From assembly GCA_963767565.1 (NCBI GenBank), contig CAVYEG010000011.1, positions 1 to 64,000 of the forward strand: a DNA stretch of 64,000 nucleotides, written 5' to 3'. Positions 32,267 through 40,290 of this stretch are shown here, one piece after another. The position numbers were made by a program, and so were the translations under genes. The DNA is from Palsa-504 sp963767565 (GTDB taxonomy: Bacteria; Actinomycetota; Actinomycetes; Streptosporangiales; Streptosporangiaceae). Below the pieces are notes generated by a model that was not told the DNA's origin, searched no databases, and saw nothing but the letters and a program-made list of their open reading frames with translations. The first letter of the stretch is position 1. Each line of letters begins with the position of its first letter.

Positions 32267-33325
32267 TCAGTGCCGGTCACTGGGCCTATCACTGGGCCTA
32301 TACTGGGCCATCACTGGGCTGGTCACTGGGCCTATCACTGGGCTGGTCACTGGGATCCGGTCGCTGGGCCACAGGGCGGTGAGCTGGGCCGGGCTGATGT
32401 TGCCGCCGCTGCACACGACGGCCACCTGGCGGCCGGCGAACCGGTCCGGCTGGGCCAGGACCGCGGCCAGGGCGGCGGCGCCGGCGGGCTCGACCAGGTT
32501 GCGGGTCTTGGAGATCATCAGCCGGGTCGCGGCCCGCAGCGCGTCCTCGGAGACCAGGACGAAGTCATCCAGCAGGTCCCGCAGGATGCGCTGGGGCATT
32601 TCGAACGCGGTCCTGGTGGCCAGGCCCTCGGCGAACGTGCTGGTGGTGTCTTCAACCAGCGTGCCTGCCTGCCAGGATCGGTAGGCGGCGGGGGCGGCCT
32701 CGGACTGCACGCCGATCACCTCGACCGACGGGCGGACGGCCTTGGCCACCAGGCAGGCCCCGGCCGCGCCGCTGCCGCCGCCGACCGGGACCACGATCGC
32801 CTCGGTGCCGGGCTGGGCTTCGAGGATCTCCAGGGTGTAGGTGCCGACGCCGGTGACCAGGTCCGGTTCGTTGCCTGAGTGGATGTACCGGTAGCCGTGC
32901 TCGGTGGCCAGCTTCTCGCAGTGCTCACGGGCCTCGTCGAAGTCTTTGCCATGGAAGATCACCTCGGCGCCCAGGGCCCGCATCGACTCGACCTTGACCG
33001 GGTTGGCCTGCTCCGGCATGCAGATGACGGCCCGCGCGCCGAACTTCTCCGCCGCGTAGGCGACCGACTGGCCGTGGTTGCCGGTCGAGGCGGCGATGAC
33101 ACCGCGGCGCCGTTCGGCCTCGGTCAGCTGGCTGACCAGGTTGACGCCGCCGCGGACCTTGAAGGCGCCGACCGGCTGGTGGTTCTCGTGCTTGACCCAG
33201 GTCCTGGCTCCGGTCAGCGCGTCCAGCGCGGGATAGCGGAACAGCGGGGTGGGCCGCAGGTACGGCGCGATGCGCTGGCGCGCGGCCAGGACGTCGGCGA
33301 GGTCGAGCTCACGCGGGGAGGTCAT
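32267..33325 (-). CDS. PLP-dependent threonine/serine dehydratase family protein
   Basis: A 352-residue fold-type II PLP enzyme. KHENHQPVGAFKVRGGVN near residue 47 contains the Schiff-base Lys (FKVRGG); ASTGNHGQSVAYAA is the Asn loop and VPVGGGSGAAGACL the phosphate-binding glycine loop. It lacks the C-terminal ACT domain of biosynthetic IlvA, so it is a catabolic threonine/serine dehydratase or related enzyme such as the hydroxyectoine-utilisation dehydratase. The last 27 residues (PVTSPVIGPVTSPV and on) come from a 12-bp tandem repeat and are probably spurious extension. Its 5' end overlaps the TrmH gene by 17 bp. Confidence 0.87.
   Translation of the reverse strand: MTSPRELDLADVLAARQRIAPYLRPTPLFRYPALDALTGARTWVKHENHQPVGAFKVRGGVNLVSQLTEAERRRGVIAASTGNHGQSVAYAAEKFGARAVICMPEQANPVKVESMRALGAEVIFHGKDFDEAREHCEKLATEHGYRYIHSGNEPDLVTGVGTYTLEILEAQPGTEAIVVPVGGGSGAAGACLVAKAVRPSVEVIGVQSEAAPAAYRSWQAGTLVEDTTSTFAEGLATRTAFEMPQRILRDLLDDFVLVSEDALRAATRLMISKTRNLVEPAGAAALAAVLAQPDRFAGRQVAVVCSGGNISPAQLTALWPSDRIPVTSPVIGPVTSPVMAQYRPSDRPSDRH
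32278..32370. repeat. 12-bp tandem repeat encoding the dehydratase C-terminal tail
   Basis: Units CACTGGGCCTAT and CACTGGGCTGGT, with one shortened copy, repeat about seven times across the end of the dehydratase gene. Confidence 0.8.
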
Positions 33326-34133
33326 GCTCCACGTCTACCACGGGCCGCTGGATCTCATACAGCAGGATCCCGACGGCCACGGCCAGGTTGAGCGACTCGG
33401 CGGTGCCGGTCATCGGGATGCGGACGCGCTGCGCGGCCCGGTCCACCAGGTCGGCGGGCAGCCCTTCGCCCTCGCTGCCGAACAGGACCGCGGCCGGCCG
33501 GCGGTAGCGGGTGCTCCAGTGGTCGGTGACGGCCCGGCCCGAAGTGGCCAGGACCTCTATTTCGCGGGCGGTGGCCCAGTCGAAGAACGTCCCGGCGTCG
33601 GGCACGTGCGCCACGGGCACGGCGAACAGCGAGCCCATGCTGGCCTTGACCGCGGCGGGCGCGAACGGGTCGGCGGCGTCGCCGATGAGGATGACGCCCG
33701 CGCCGCCCGCGGCGTCCACGGTCCTGATGATCGTGCCCAGGTTGCCGGGGTTGCCGACGCGGTGCAGGACGGTGAAGACCGAGGCGGGGCGGACGGAGAG
33801 TTCGGCCAGGGCGGGCAGGCGGCCGCGGACGATGGCGGCCAGGCCGGACGGGCCCTCCCGGTCGGACAGCCTGCCGAACAGCTCCGGGCTGAGCCGGGCC
33901 ACCTTGGTGCCGCGGGCTTGCTGCACTTCGACCATCTGCGCGGCGGGTGAGTCTTTGATCAGGTCGGGCGCGATGATCAGCGTCTCGAGCGGCCAGCCGG
34001 CTTCGACGGCACGCCAGACGGGCTGGATGCCCTCGACCACGAAGGCGCCTTCCCGGCGGCGGTGCTTGCGGTCGGCCAGCAGCCGCATCCGCTTCACCAG
34101 GGGGTTGGCCGCGCTGGTGATCGTTTCCGTCAT
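33309..34133 (-). CDS. TrmH/SpoU-family RNA 2'-O-methyltransferase (A)
   Basis: A 274-residue SPOUT methyltransferase. An N-terminal substrate-binding domain (SAANPLVKRMRLLADRKHRR, GAFVVEGIQPV) precedes the knot domain: VLHRVGNPGNLGTIIRTVDA (motif 1), VLFGSEGEGLPADLV (motif 2) and RIPMTGTAESLNLAVAVGIL (motif 3). It should methylate a ribose in rRNA or tRNA. ATG 34133 is chosen because the family starts at this point; a longer frame to 34259 overlaps the divergent gene. It faces another SpoU gene across 37 bp. Confidence 0.9.
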   Translation of the reverse strand: MTETITSAANPLVKRMRLLADRKHRRREGAFVVEGIQPVWRAVEAGWPLETLIIAPDLIKDSPAAQMVEVQQARGTKVARLSPELFGRLSDREGPSGLAAIVRGRLPALAELSVRPASVFTVLHRVGNPGNLGTIIRTVDAAGGAGVILIGDAADPFAPAAVKASMGSLFAVPVAHVPDAGTFFDWATAREIEVLATSGRAVTDHWSTRYRRPAAVLFGSEGEGLPADLVDRAAQRVRIPMTGTAESLNLAVAVGILLYEIQRPVVDVEHDLPA

Positions 34134-34158
34134 CGTGTCCCGTCCTGCGGTTTGCCGA

Positions 34159-34164
34159 TACGTT
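34159..34164 (+). promoter_or_regulatory. Predicted -10 element (leaderless) of TrmH gene B
   Basis: TACGTT lies six bases before ATG 34171, inside the 37-bp divergent gap. Confidence 0.45.
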
Positions 34165-34170
34165 TGCGGT

Positions 34171-34974
34171 ATGCAGCAGATCGGCGTCGGACATCCCCGC
34201 ATCCGCCAGGTGATGGCTGTCCAGCGTAACTCCGCGCCGAATCCTAAGAAGCTGTTCATCGCCGAGGGACTATGGGCGCATAACCTGCTGCTGGGTTCCG
34301 GGACTGAAGTGGATTGCTTTTTCTGGTGCCCGGAGGCTGCCTACGGGGACGAGGCGCGGCTGCGGGCCGATCAGGTGGCGGCAGTGGCGCATTCGGCCTA
34401 CCGGATCTCGGCCAAGACGCTGGAGCGCATCTCCGAGCGGGACAAGCCTGACGGGCTGCTGTCGCTCGCTTATCTCCCGCACTGGACCCCGGATGACCTG
34501 ACGTTCGGGCCGTCGGCGATCGCCCTGGTGGCGGACGGCATGGAGATACCCGGCAACCTGGGCACGCTGATCCGCACCGCGGACGCCTGCCGGGTCGATT
34601 GCATCGTCCTGACCAACCGCCGGACCCGGCTCACCCATCCCAAGCTGTTCCGGGCCAGCCAGGGCATGGTGCTGACCGTGCCGGTTATCGAATTCGAGCA
34701 GCCGGAGGAGGCCATCGCCTGGCTGCGGAAACTCCATTTCGACGTGTATCTCGCCGATACCGACCAGGCCAGGAATTACCGCGAATACCGTTATGGCGGC
34801 CGCCGCACGGCCTTCGTGATCGGCGCCGAGCGTTATGGCATCCCGAAGGTGTGGTACCAGCCCGAGTTCCGGCGGGTATTCGTGCCGATGCTGGGGTCGG
34901 CCGACTCCCTCAACGTGTCGATATCGGCCGCGGTCCTGCTGTACGAGGCGCGCGCGCAGACCGAGAAGTGGTGA
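34171..34974 (+). CDS. TrmH/SpoU-family RNA 2'-O-methyltransferase (B)
   Basis: A 267-residue SPOUT protein, only distantly like its divergent neighbour. The knot motifs are VADGMEIPGNLGTLIRTADA, AFVIGAERYGIPKVWY and VFVPMLGSADSLNVSISAAV; the last is the conserved N/S-x-S-x-S-type SAM loop. The N-terminal domain (IRQVMAVQRNSAPNPKKLFI) differs from standard TrmH and resembles drug-resistance-type or uncharacterised rRNA methyltransferases, but the RNA target is unknown. The promoter looks leaderless. The biotin-carboxyltransferase gene begins 8 bp downstream. Confidence 0.85.
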   Translation: MQQIGVGHPRIRQVMAVQRNSAPNPKKLFIAEGLWAHNLLLGSGTEVDCFFWCPEAAYGDEARLRADQVAAVAHSAYRISAKTLERISERDKPDGLLSLAYLPHWTPDDLTFGPSAIALVADGMEIPGNLGTLIRTADACRVDCIVLTNRRTRLTHPKLFRASQGMVLTVPVIEFEQPEEAIAWLRKLHFDVYLADTDQARNYREYRYGGRRTAFVIGAERYGIPKVWYQPEFRRVFVPMLGSADSLNVSISAAVLLYEARAQTEKW

Positions 34975-34981
34975 CCGGCCG

Positions 34982-36775
34982 GTGACCGATGTGCAGGCCG
35001 GATGCGTCGAGGTGCGGGCGCCGTTTACCGGGACCGTGCTGTCGGTGGCGGTCGCGGTCGGCGACCGGGTGGCGCCGGGCGACGAACTGGTGGTCATCGA
35101 GGCCATGAAGATGGAGCACCAGGTCCGGGCTCAGGCGACCGGCCAGGTCCAGTCGGTTCCGGCGACGGTAGACGCCACTGTGACCGAAGGGACGGTGCTG
35201 GTCGTGCTGGCGCCGTCCGGGGCTCAGGCGGCCGCGGTGGCAGCCGCGGCGGAGGTGTCACCCGATCACGTCCGGGCGGATCTGGCCGAGGCGCGGGAGC
35301 GGCACCGGATCGGGCTCGACGAAGGCCGGCCCGAGGCGACCGGGCGACGGCACGCCGCGGGGCGGCGCACGGCCCGGGAGAATGTGGCCGACCTGGTGGA
35401 CCCGGGCAGTTTCGTGGAGTACGGCGCGCTGGCCATCGCCGCGCAGCGCCGTCGTCGCGCGCTCGACGACCTCATCGCGCGGACCCCGGCCGACGGGCTG
35501 GTCATGGGAACTGCCACCGTCGACGGCAGGCCGGTGGCGGTGATGTCCTACGACTACAGCGTGCTGGCCGGGACCCAGGGCTACATGAACCACCGCAAGA
35601 CCGACCGGCTGCTGGAACTGGTCGAGCGAGCGGGCCTGCCCCTGGTCATGTTCGCCGAGGGCGGCGGCGGGCGGCCCGGCGACACCGACAGCACCGCGGT
35701 GGCCGCGCTGGACGTGCCGACCTTCCGGCTGACCGCCCGGCTGTCCGGCCGGGTGCCGCTGGTGGCCGTGGTGTCCGGGTACTGTTTCGCCGGCAACGCG
35801 GCGCTGGCGGGCGCCTGCGACGTGATCATCGCGACGCCCGAGGCCAGCCTGGGCATGGGCGGCCCGGCCATGATCGAGGGCGGCGGGCTGGGCGTGGTCG
35901 CCCCGGAAGAGGTCGGCCCGATGTCGGTCCAGGTGCCGAACGGCGTCGTGGACCTGCTGGTCCCGGACGAGGCCGCCGCGGTGGCGGCGGCGCGGCGCTA
36001 CCTGTCTGTAGTGGGTGACGCGCGAGCTGCCGACTTTTCGCCGGTTTCTGATGTGCCGCACGGTGACCAGCGGGTGCTGCGGCACCTCATCCCGGAGAAC
36101 CGGGTACGCGGCTACGACGTCCGGCCGGTCCTCGAGACGCTGTGCGATTCGGGCAGCGTGCTGGAGCTGCGGGCCGGGTTCGGCACCGGGGTGCTGACCG
36201 CGCTGGCTCGCATCGGCGGGCGCCCGGTCGCCCTGCTGGCCAACAACCCGCTGCACCTGGGCGGCGCGATCGACGGCGACGCCGCGGACAAGGCCGCCGC
36301 GTTCTTCGGGCTGTGCGAGGCGCACCGGCTGCCCGTTGTTGCTTTGGTGGACACGCCCGGGTTCATGGTCGGGCCGGCCGCGGAGCGGACCGCCATCGTG
36401 CGGCGGTTCGGCGCGATGTTCGTCGCCGGAGCCCGGCTGACCGTGCCGTTCTGCGCGGTGGTGCTGCGCAAGGCCTACGGCCTGGGCGCGATGGCCATGG
36501 CCGCGGGCGACCTGCGCCGGCCGGACATCACCGTGGCCTGGCCGACCGGGGAGTTCGGCGGCATGGGCCTGGAGGGCGCGGTGCGGCTGGGCTACCGCAA
36601 GGAACTGGACGCGATCGCCGACCCTGCGGCCCGCGAGGCGCGGTACGAGGAACTGGTGGCCGAGCACTACACCCGCGGGAAGGCGCTCAGCACCGCGGCC
36701 GCGTTCGAGATCGACGACGTGATCGACCCGGCCGACACCAGGGCCGTGCTGAGCGACACGCTGGCCCGCGCCTAG
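34982..36775 (+). CDS. Biotin carboxyl carrier-carboxyltransferase fusion (acyl-CoA carboxylase beta-like)
   Basis: A 597-residue protein. Residues about 8-80 are a biotinyl domain, VRAPFTGTVLSVAVAVGDRV and VIEAMKMEHQ with the biotin-accepting Lys at residue 43. The remainder is a two-part carboxyltransferase: MGTATVDGRPVAVMSYDYS, GAGGG-like oxyanion loops, ALLANNPLHLGGAIDGDAAD and LVDTPGFMVGPAAE, as in acyl-CoA carboxylase beta chains. The carrier is normally on the biotin-carboxylase (alpha) chain, so this order is unusual, and no biotin carboxylase is in the window. GTG 34982 is the first start after the preceding gene. Confidence 0.85.
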   Translation: MTDVQAGCVEVRAPFTGTVLSVAVAVGDRVAPGDELVVIEAMKMEHQVRAQATGQVQSVPATVDATVTEGTVLVVLAPSGAQAAAVAAAAEVSPDHVRADLAEARERHRIGLDEGRPEATGRRHAAGRRTARENVADLVDPGSFVEYGALAIAAQRRRRALDDLIARTPADGLVMGTATVDGRPVAVMSYDYSVLAGTQGYMNHRKTDRLLELVERAGLPLVMFAEGGGGRPGDTDSTAVAALDVPTFRLTARLSGRVPLVAVVSGYCFAGNAALAGACDVIIATPEASLGMGGPAMIEGGGLGVVAPEEVGPMSVQVPNGVVDLLVPDEAAAVAAARRYLSVVGDARAADFSPVSDVPHGDQRVLRHLIPENRVRGYDVRPVLETLCDSGSVLELRAGFGTGVLTALARIGGRPVALLANNPLHLGGAIDGDAADKAAAFFGLCEAHRLPVVALVDTPGFMVGPAAERTAIVRRFGAMFVAGARLTVPFCAVVLRKAYGLGAMAMAAGDLRRPDITVAWPTGEFGGMGLEGAVRLGYRKELDAIADPAAREARYEELVAEHYTRGKALSTAAAFEIDDVIDPADTRAVLSDTLARA

Positions 36776-36980
36776 GGCGCCAGCCAGGCAACCTCAGGCT
36801 CTCCAGCACCATCTGCCACTGCACCTGTGCCGGCTTGGCATGTGGCGCTGAGCTCGGACCGGATCGATGTGCCGGAGAGCCGGTTGTATCCGGCTTGATG
36901 TGACATTGGTCCGGTTGGCCGAGGCGGATTACGCGACCGGGGCTGTGACGGCTGAGACCAGTGGTGCTTGATCGACGCTC

Positions 36981-37709
36981 TTAGGAATTCTTGTCGCCGT
37001 TATCGCGGTGGGTCGGCAGGTGGCGGGCCAGGAACTCCTCGGTGCGGCGCCAGGCGTTGGCCGCGGCCTCGGGCACGTGGAACATGGGCGCCTTCCGGTT
37101 GTGGAAGGCGTGCCCGGCCTGTTCCTCGACGTGGATCTCGGCGTTCTGGCTGCCGCGGACGGCCTGCTCGACCTGGGCCACCTGGTCCCGCGGGATGTAC
37201 GGGTCGCTGCCGCCGAAGTGGAACTGGATCGGGGCGCTGATCTGGGTCAGCACCTCGGTGCTGCCGGGCACGGCCGAGCCGTAGAACGAGACCACGGCGT
37301 CCAGGTCGGTCCGGGCGGCCAGGAAGTAGGCGATCGAGCCGCCCAGGCAGAACCCGATGACCCCGAGCCCGTCCCGCACCTCGGGCAGCGCCGCCAGGCG
37401 GGCCAGCGCGGCCTCGGCGTCGGCCACGCCCTGCTCGGCGTCGAAGTGCGAGGACACCTCGAGCGACTCGTTCAGGCCCTGCTCGTCGTGCGCGGCCTTG
37501 TGTCCCGGCTTGATCCGCCAGAACAGGTCGGGGGCGGCGACCACGTAGCCGAGCGCGGCCAGGTCCTCGGCGACGGCCACGATGTAGTCGCTCACGCCGT
37601 AGATCTCCTGGATCAGCAGCAGGCCAGGACCGTGCCCGGCCTCGGGCACCCAGACGGTTAGGTCGTAGGGCCCGTCTGGCGTGGTGACCTGCTCAACTCG
37701 TGCGGACAC
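36981..37709 (-). CDS. Dienelactone hydrolase-family protein
   Basis: A 242-residue alpha/beta hydrolase of the DLH family. LLLIQEIYGVSDYIVAVAED carries the conserved Glu of the family, VIGFCLGGSIAYF holds the nucleophile Cys, GGSDPYIPRDQ the Asp and AGHAFHNRKAP the His. The founding enzyme opens dienelactones in chlorocatechol breakdown; many actinobacterial members have broader lactone or ester roles. The start is GTG 37709, supported by GGAAGGA upstream on the minus strand. The 205 bp before the carboxyltransferase gene hold nothing recognisable. Confidence 0.87.
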   Translation of the reverse strand: MSARVEQVTTPDGPYDLTVWVPEAGHGPGLLLIQEIYGVSDYIVAVAEDLAALGYVVAAPDLFWRIKPGHKAAHDEQGLNESLEVSSHFDAEQGVADAEAALARLAALPEVRDGLGVIGFCLGGSIAYFLAARTDLDAVVSFYGSAVPGSTEVLTQISAPIQFHFGGSDPYIPRDQVAQVEQAVRGSQNAEIHVEEQAGHAFHNRKAPMFHVPEAAANAWRRTEEFLARHLPTHRDNGDKNS

Positions 37710-37763
37710 GGCATTTCCTTCCGGTCGTCGCTGGTTCCGGGCCAGGACGATCGTAGCGCTAGC

Positions 37764-38858
37764 ATGACGCGCAGCATGGAGCCGAGTTGCGTCGTTTACT
37801 TCACCAAGGGCCTGGCCGACGTGGTGACCGCCGAGATCAGCCAGCTCGCGCCGCAGGCCGGAGTCGGCGAGGCAGCCGACCGGTTCGTGATCGTGAGCCT
37901 GGACGAAGCGGGGCTGACCCGGCTGCGGTCCGCGGGCCGCACGTTTGACGACATCCGGCTGCTGGTGGCCGGGCCGGCGGCCATCACGGACCTGGCCAGC
38001 TTCGACCGGCTCTGCGGGCAGGCCCGGGATGCGACGGACGCCTTCTTGCGCACGCGCGATCCAGGCCGCGCGGACAGCAGGCCCTGGTCGGTGACGATGT
38101 CGGCGCGGTCGCCGCGCTGGCGCGGCCGACCAGGCTGGGATCCGGCCGGGCCGATCGCCGCCCGGTTCCACGGCGCGGACCTGGCCGCCAGGTCCCGGGC
38201 GCCGGTCGACCTGCGGCTCCAGGTCGACGGCGAGCAGGGGCATATCTCGCTCAACCTCACCGCCCGCCCGCACGGCAAGCGCGAGGCCGGGCCGGACCGG
38301 CCGGGCGCGCTGCGGCCCAGCGTGGCGGCCGCGCTGGTACGGCTGGCGCTGCAGGCGGCCACCCCTTCGGCTATCCGGCACGGGCTGTACGACCCGTGCT
38401 GCGGCACCGGCACTATCGTGGCCGAGGCGGCCCGGGTGTCCCTGCCCGTGTACGCATCCGACATCGACCGCGAGGCGGTGGCGGCTACCTCGGACCGGCT
38501 GGCCGCGCTGGCCGGCTCTGGCTCTTCCGCCTTGGCCGCCCGGGTGTTCCGGCACGACCTGCTGCGCGGCGTCCCGCGTGAGGTGCCCGCCCGGATCGTG
38601 GCCAGCAACCTGCCCTGGGGCAAGCAGATCGAGCTGCCCAGCCGGGCAGACCTGTTCGACGCGGTGGCGAGGCTGACCGCTCGCGGGATCGCCGAGGGCG
38701 GGGCCAGCGTGCTGCTGACCACCGGCGAGCAGCAGCTGGTGGCCCGGATCAGGCGGCACGCGCCGCGGGCCCGGATCACCACCCGCCGGATCGGCCTGCT
38801 CGGCCAGACCCCCGCGGTGGTGCTGGCCGAGGCGGACCGCAGCGGCCAGTCACGGTAA
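37764..38858 (+). CDS. THUMP-type RNA methyltransferase (Trm14/RlmL-like)
   Basis: A 364-residue protein. The N-terminal part (VVYFTKGLADVVTAEISQLA) resembles a ferredoxin-like/THUMP RNA-binding region. The C-terminal Rossmann domain has YDPCCGTGTIVAEAARVSLP (motif I) and VASNLPWGKQ (the NPPY-type catalytic motif of N2-guanine methyltransferases). Proteins of this architecture make m2G in tRNA or 23S rRNA; the NLPWG form is most familiar to me from archaeal and eukaryotic Trm14/THUMPD enzymes. It is divergent from the DLH gene, 54 bp away. Confidence 0.75.
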   Translation: MTRSMEPSCVVYFTKGLADVVTAEISQLAPQAGVGEAADRFVIVSLDEAGLTRLRSAGRTFDDIRLLVAGPAAITDLASFDRLCGQARDATDAFLRTRDPGRADSRPWSVTMSARSPRWRGRPGWDPAGPIAARFHGADLAARSRAPVDLRLQVDGEQGHISLNLTARPHGKREAGPDRPGALRPSVAAALVRLALQAATPSAIRHGLYDPCCGTGTIVAEAARVSLPVYASDIDREAVAATSDRLAALAGSGSSALAARVFRHDLLRGVPREVPARIVASNLPWGKQIELPSRADLFDAVARLTARGIAEGGASVLLTTGEQQLVARIRRHAPRARITTRRIGLLGQTPAVVLAEADRSGQSR

Positions 38859-39090
38859 CGATATCGGAACGATCCAGGCGTAGCGTGACACCCGTGAGCG
38901 GGAGCGCAGCGGGCAGGCGTGGCCACGCTGCTGGTGCAGGAGGCTCTGGCCGACGCACGCGCCGCCTCCGGCCAGAAATCGCGTACCACCATTGAGCTGG
39001 GTGAACGTCTCTACGGCTGTAGCCTTGACCGGGCTCCAGCCGAGACGAGGCGTACCCGAGGCGCAGTCTGGCGCAGACTCGGTGGGCTGC

Positions 39091-39131
39091 GAAAACGTGA
39101 TTCACGGAAAACGTGTTACTGTGAAAATGTG
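39091..39131 (+). promoter_or_regulatory. Three direct repeats at 16-bp spacing, probable VapB operator
   Basis: GAAAACGTG at 39091-39099 and 39107-39115, and GAAAATGTG at 39123-39131, begin exactly 16 bp apart. The last overlaps the antitoxin start codon. The remaining upstream gap (38859-39090) shows no other recognised feature. Confidence 0.6.
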
Positions 39132-39368
39132 AAGAATATTACGGTCTCCGTTCCCGATGACGTCTACCGCAACGCCCGGGTCACCGCCGCGCAGCGTGAC
39201 ACCTCGGTGAGCGCGCTAGTCGTCGCCTACCTTGAGCAACTATCCGGACGGATGGACGAGTTCGCCAGGCTTGAGACGCTGCAGCACGAGGTCCAGGCCG
39301 GGATCCGCCAGTTCCGCGCCAGCGATCGGATGAGCCGCGACGAGGTGCACGATCGTGCGGTTCGTTGA
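39129..39368 (+). CDS. VapB-type antitoxin (ribbon-helix-helix)
   Basis: A 79-residue protein starting VKNITVSVPDDVYRNARVTA, a ribbon-helix-helix strand and helix used both for DNA binding and dimerisation. SVSALVVAYLEQLSG completes the DNA-binding fold; the C-terminal half (FARLETLQHEVQAGIRQFRA) would wrap and neutralise the toxin. GTG 39129 is inferred from the position of the RHH strand. It overlaps the PIN toxin gene by 14 bp, as expected for a toxin-antitoxin operon, and likely represses its own promoter through the repeats upstream. Confidence 0.82.
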   Translation: MKNITVSVPDDVYRNARVTAAQRDTSVSALVVAYLEQLSGRMDEFARLETLQHEVQAGIRQFRASDRMSRDEVHDRAVR

Positions 39369-39762
39369 CACCAACATCCTGCTCTACACGATCTCCCGCG
39401 ATCCGGCTGAGCAGGACAAGGCCAAGCGCGCCAACGACATCCTGGCCGAGCGCGACCTGGCGCTGTCAGTACAGGTACTCCAGGAGTTCTATGTCCAGGC
39501 GACACGCGCGAGCCGCCCGGACGCCATCGGTCACCAGCAGGCGGTCCTGCTCATCGAATCGTTCCGGCGCTTCCCCGTGCAGGACATCACAAGCGGGATC
39601 ATGATGGCGGCCCTGGACGCCCGCCAGCGCTTCCGGCTCTCATACTGGGACGCCGCGATCATCGAGGCATCCCGCGCGATGGGCTGCATGCAAGTACTGT
39701 CCGAAGACCTCAACGACGGCCAGGACTATAGCGGCGTCCGGGTTGCTAATCCGTTCCGCTGA
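39355..39762 (+). CDS. VapC-type PIN-domain ribonuclease toxin
   Basis: A 135-residue PIN domain. RFVDTNILLYTISRD contains the first catalytic Asp; VLQEFYVQATR the conserved Glu; RFRLSYWDAAIIEASRAMGC the third acidic centre (D in WDAAI); and VLSEDLNDGQDYSG the fourth. VapC toxins cut tRNA or rRNA when antitoxin is lost. It overlaps its antitoxin by 14 bp and starts with GTG. Confidence 0.88.
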   Translation: MRFVDTNILLYTISRDPAEQDKAKRANDILAERDLALSVQVLQEFYVQATRASRPDAIGHQQAVLLIESFRRFPVQDITSGIMMAALDARQRFRLSYWDAAIIEASRAMGCMQVLSEDLNDGQDYSGVRVANPFR

Positions 39763-39776
39763 GAAACCGAACGACC

Positions 39777-40200
39777 TGTGTGATTATCGCTTGCACTGTG
39801 GACTGTCTTCACACGCACATTCAGGGCAGTTCGCGGTCTCGGCAGCGAGTGTGACTATCTGGATTCCCAGTCGTTGAGCTGCAGCCGCTCATCGACCGGG
39901 GCCGCGACCAGCCGGTTCAGCGAGCCGGAATCTCTCGCCTCAAGCGCCGCGAGTGCCTGCTCGTCGGGGCCGCCATTGACAGACCAGATGCGCACCGGTC
40001 CGCGGATGTAGTGATTCCATGCCGGGTCCAGGTACGACCGCCAGAAATACAGGAAACCCCCCATGACTGACCCGTTAACGCCGCCGTGATGGCTGAGCTG
40101 GCAGGGTAGTAGAGATTTACGGCTGGCGGTCCCGCGCGGTGCCCGGCGGCCGTCGCAGGAGGCAGGCGGACAATGTGTGTCATTATCGCTTGCACCGTGG
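39777..40200. repeat. 423-bp interval bounded by 25-bp direct repeats
   Basis: TGTGTGATTATCGCTTGCAC begins the first copy (39777-39801), and the second copy (40176-40200) differs at two of 25 positions. The stretch between the VapC and XRE genes (39763-40285) otherwise holds only one small doubtful reading frame at 39855-40064. The repeats could be regulator sites or the scar of a small insertion. Confidence 0.6.
39855..40064 (-). CDS. Small hypothetical protein (doubtful)
   Basis: A 69-residue frame, GGFLYFWRSYLDPAWNHYIR at the start and PVDERLQLNDWES at the end. The composition looks protein-like but no family is recognised, no ribosome-binding site is obvious, and it lies inside the interval bounded by direct repeats. 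It may be a fragment of a larger lost gene. Confidence 0.3.
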   Translation of the reverse strand: MGGFLYFWRSYLDPAWNHYIRGPVRIWSVNGGPDEQALAALEARDSGSLNRLVAAPVDERLQLNDWESR

Positions 40201-40269
40201 GTCGCGCTGTCATCATCAGTAACTCTCGTTCCGGTTATTCCGTGGCAACTGAATGACAGGGATCACAGA

Positions 40270-40290
40270 GTCATACGATTGTGTTATGAC
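40270..40290. promoter_or_regulatory. Inverted repeat and -10 at the XRE gene start
   Basis: GTCATA and TATGAC, nine bases apart, overlap both a -10-like TACGAT (40274-40279) and the ATG at 40286 six bases later. This fits a leaderless promoter repressed by its own product. Confidence 0.5.

Noticed and set aside
32278..32370. CRISPR-like array
   Set aside because: Units are 12 bp without spacers and lie inside a coding tail; this is a simple tandem repeat.
36776..36980. Possible tRNA or small RNA in the gap before the DLH gene
   Set aside because: No cloverleaf, conserved T-loop or terminator could be made out.
37281..37709. Long frame fusing the DLH gene with sequence antisense to the THUMP gene (36981-38759)
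   Set aside because: Upstream of GTG 37709 it is antisense shadow; a ribosome-binding site lies directly before the GTG.
38859..39090. Possible short gene before VapB (a frame from 38919)
   Set aside because: No recognisable domain; the in-frame text only becomes meaningful at the VapB start.
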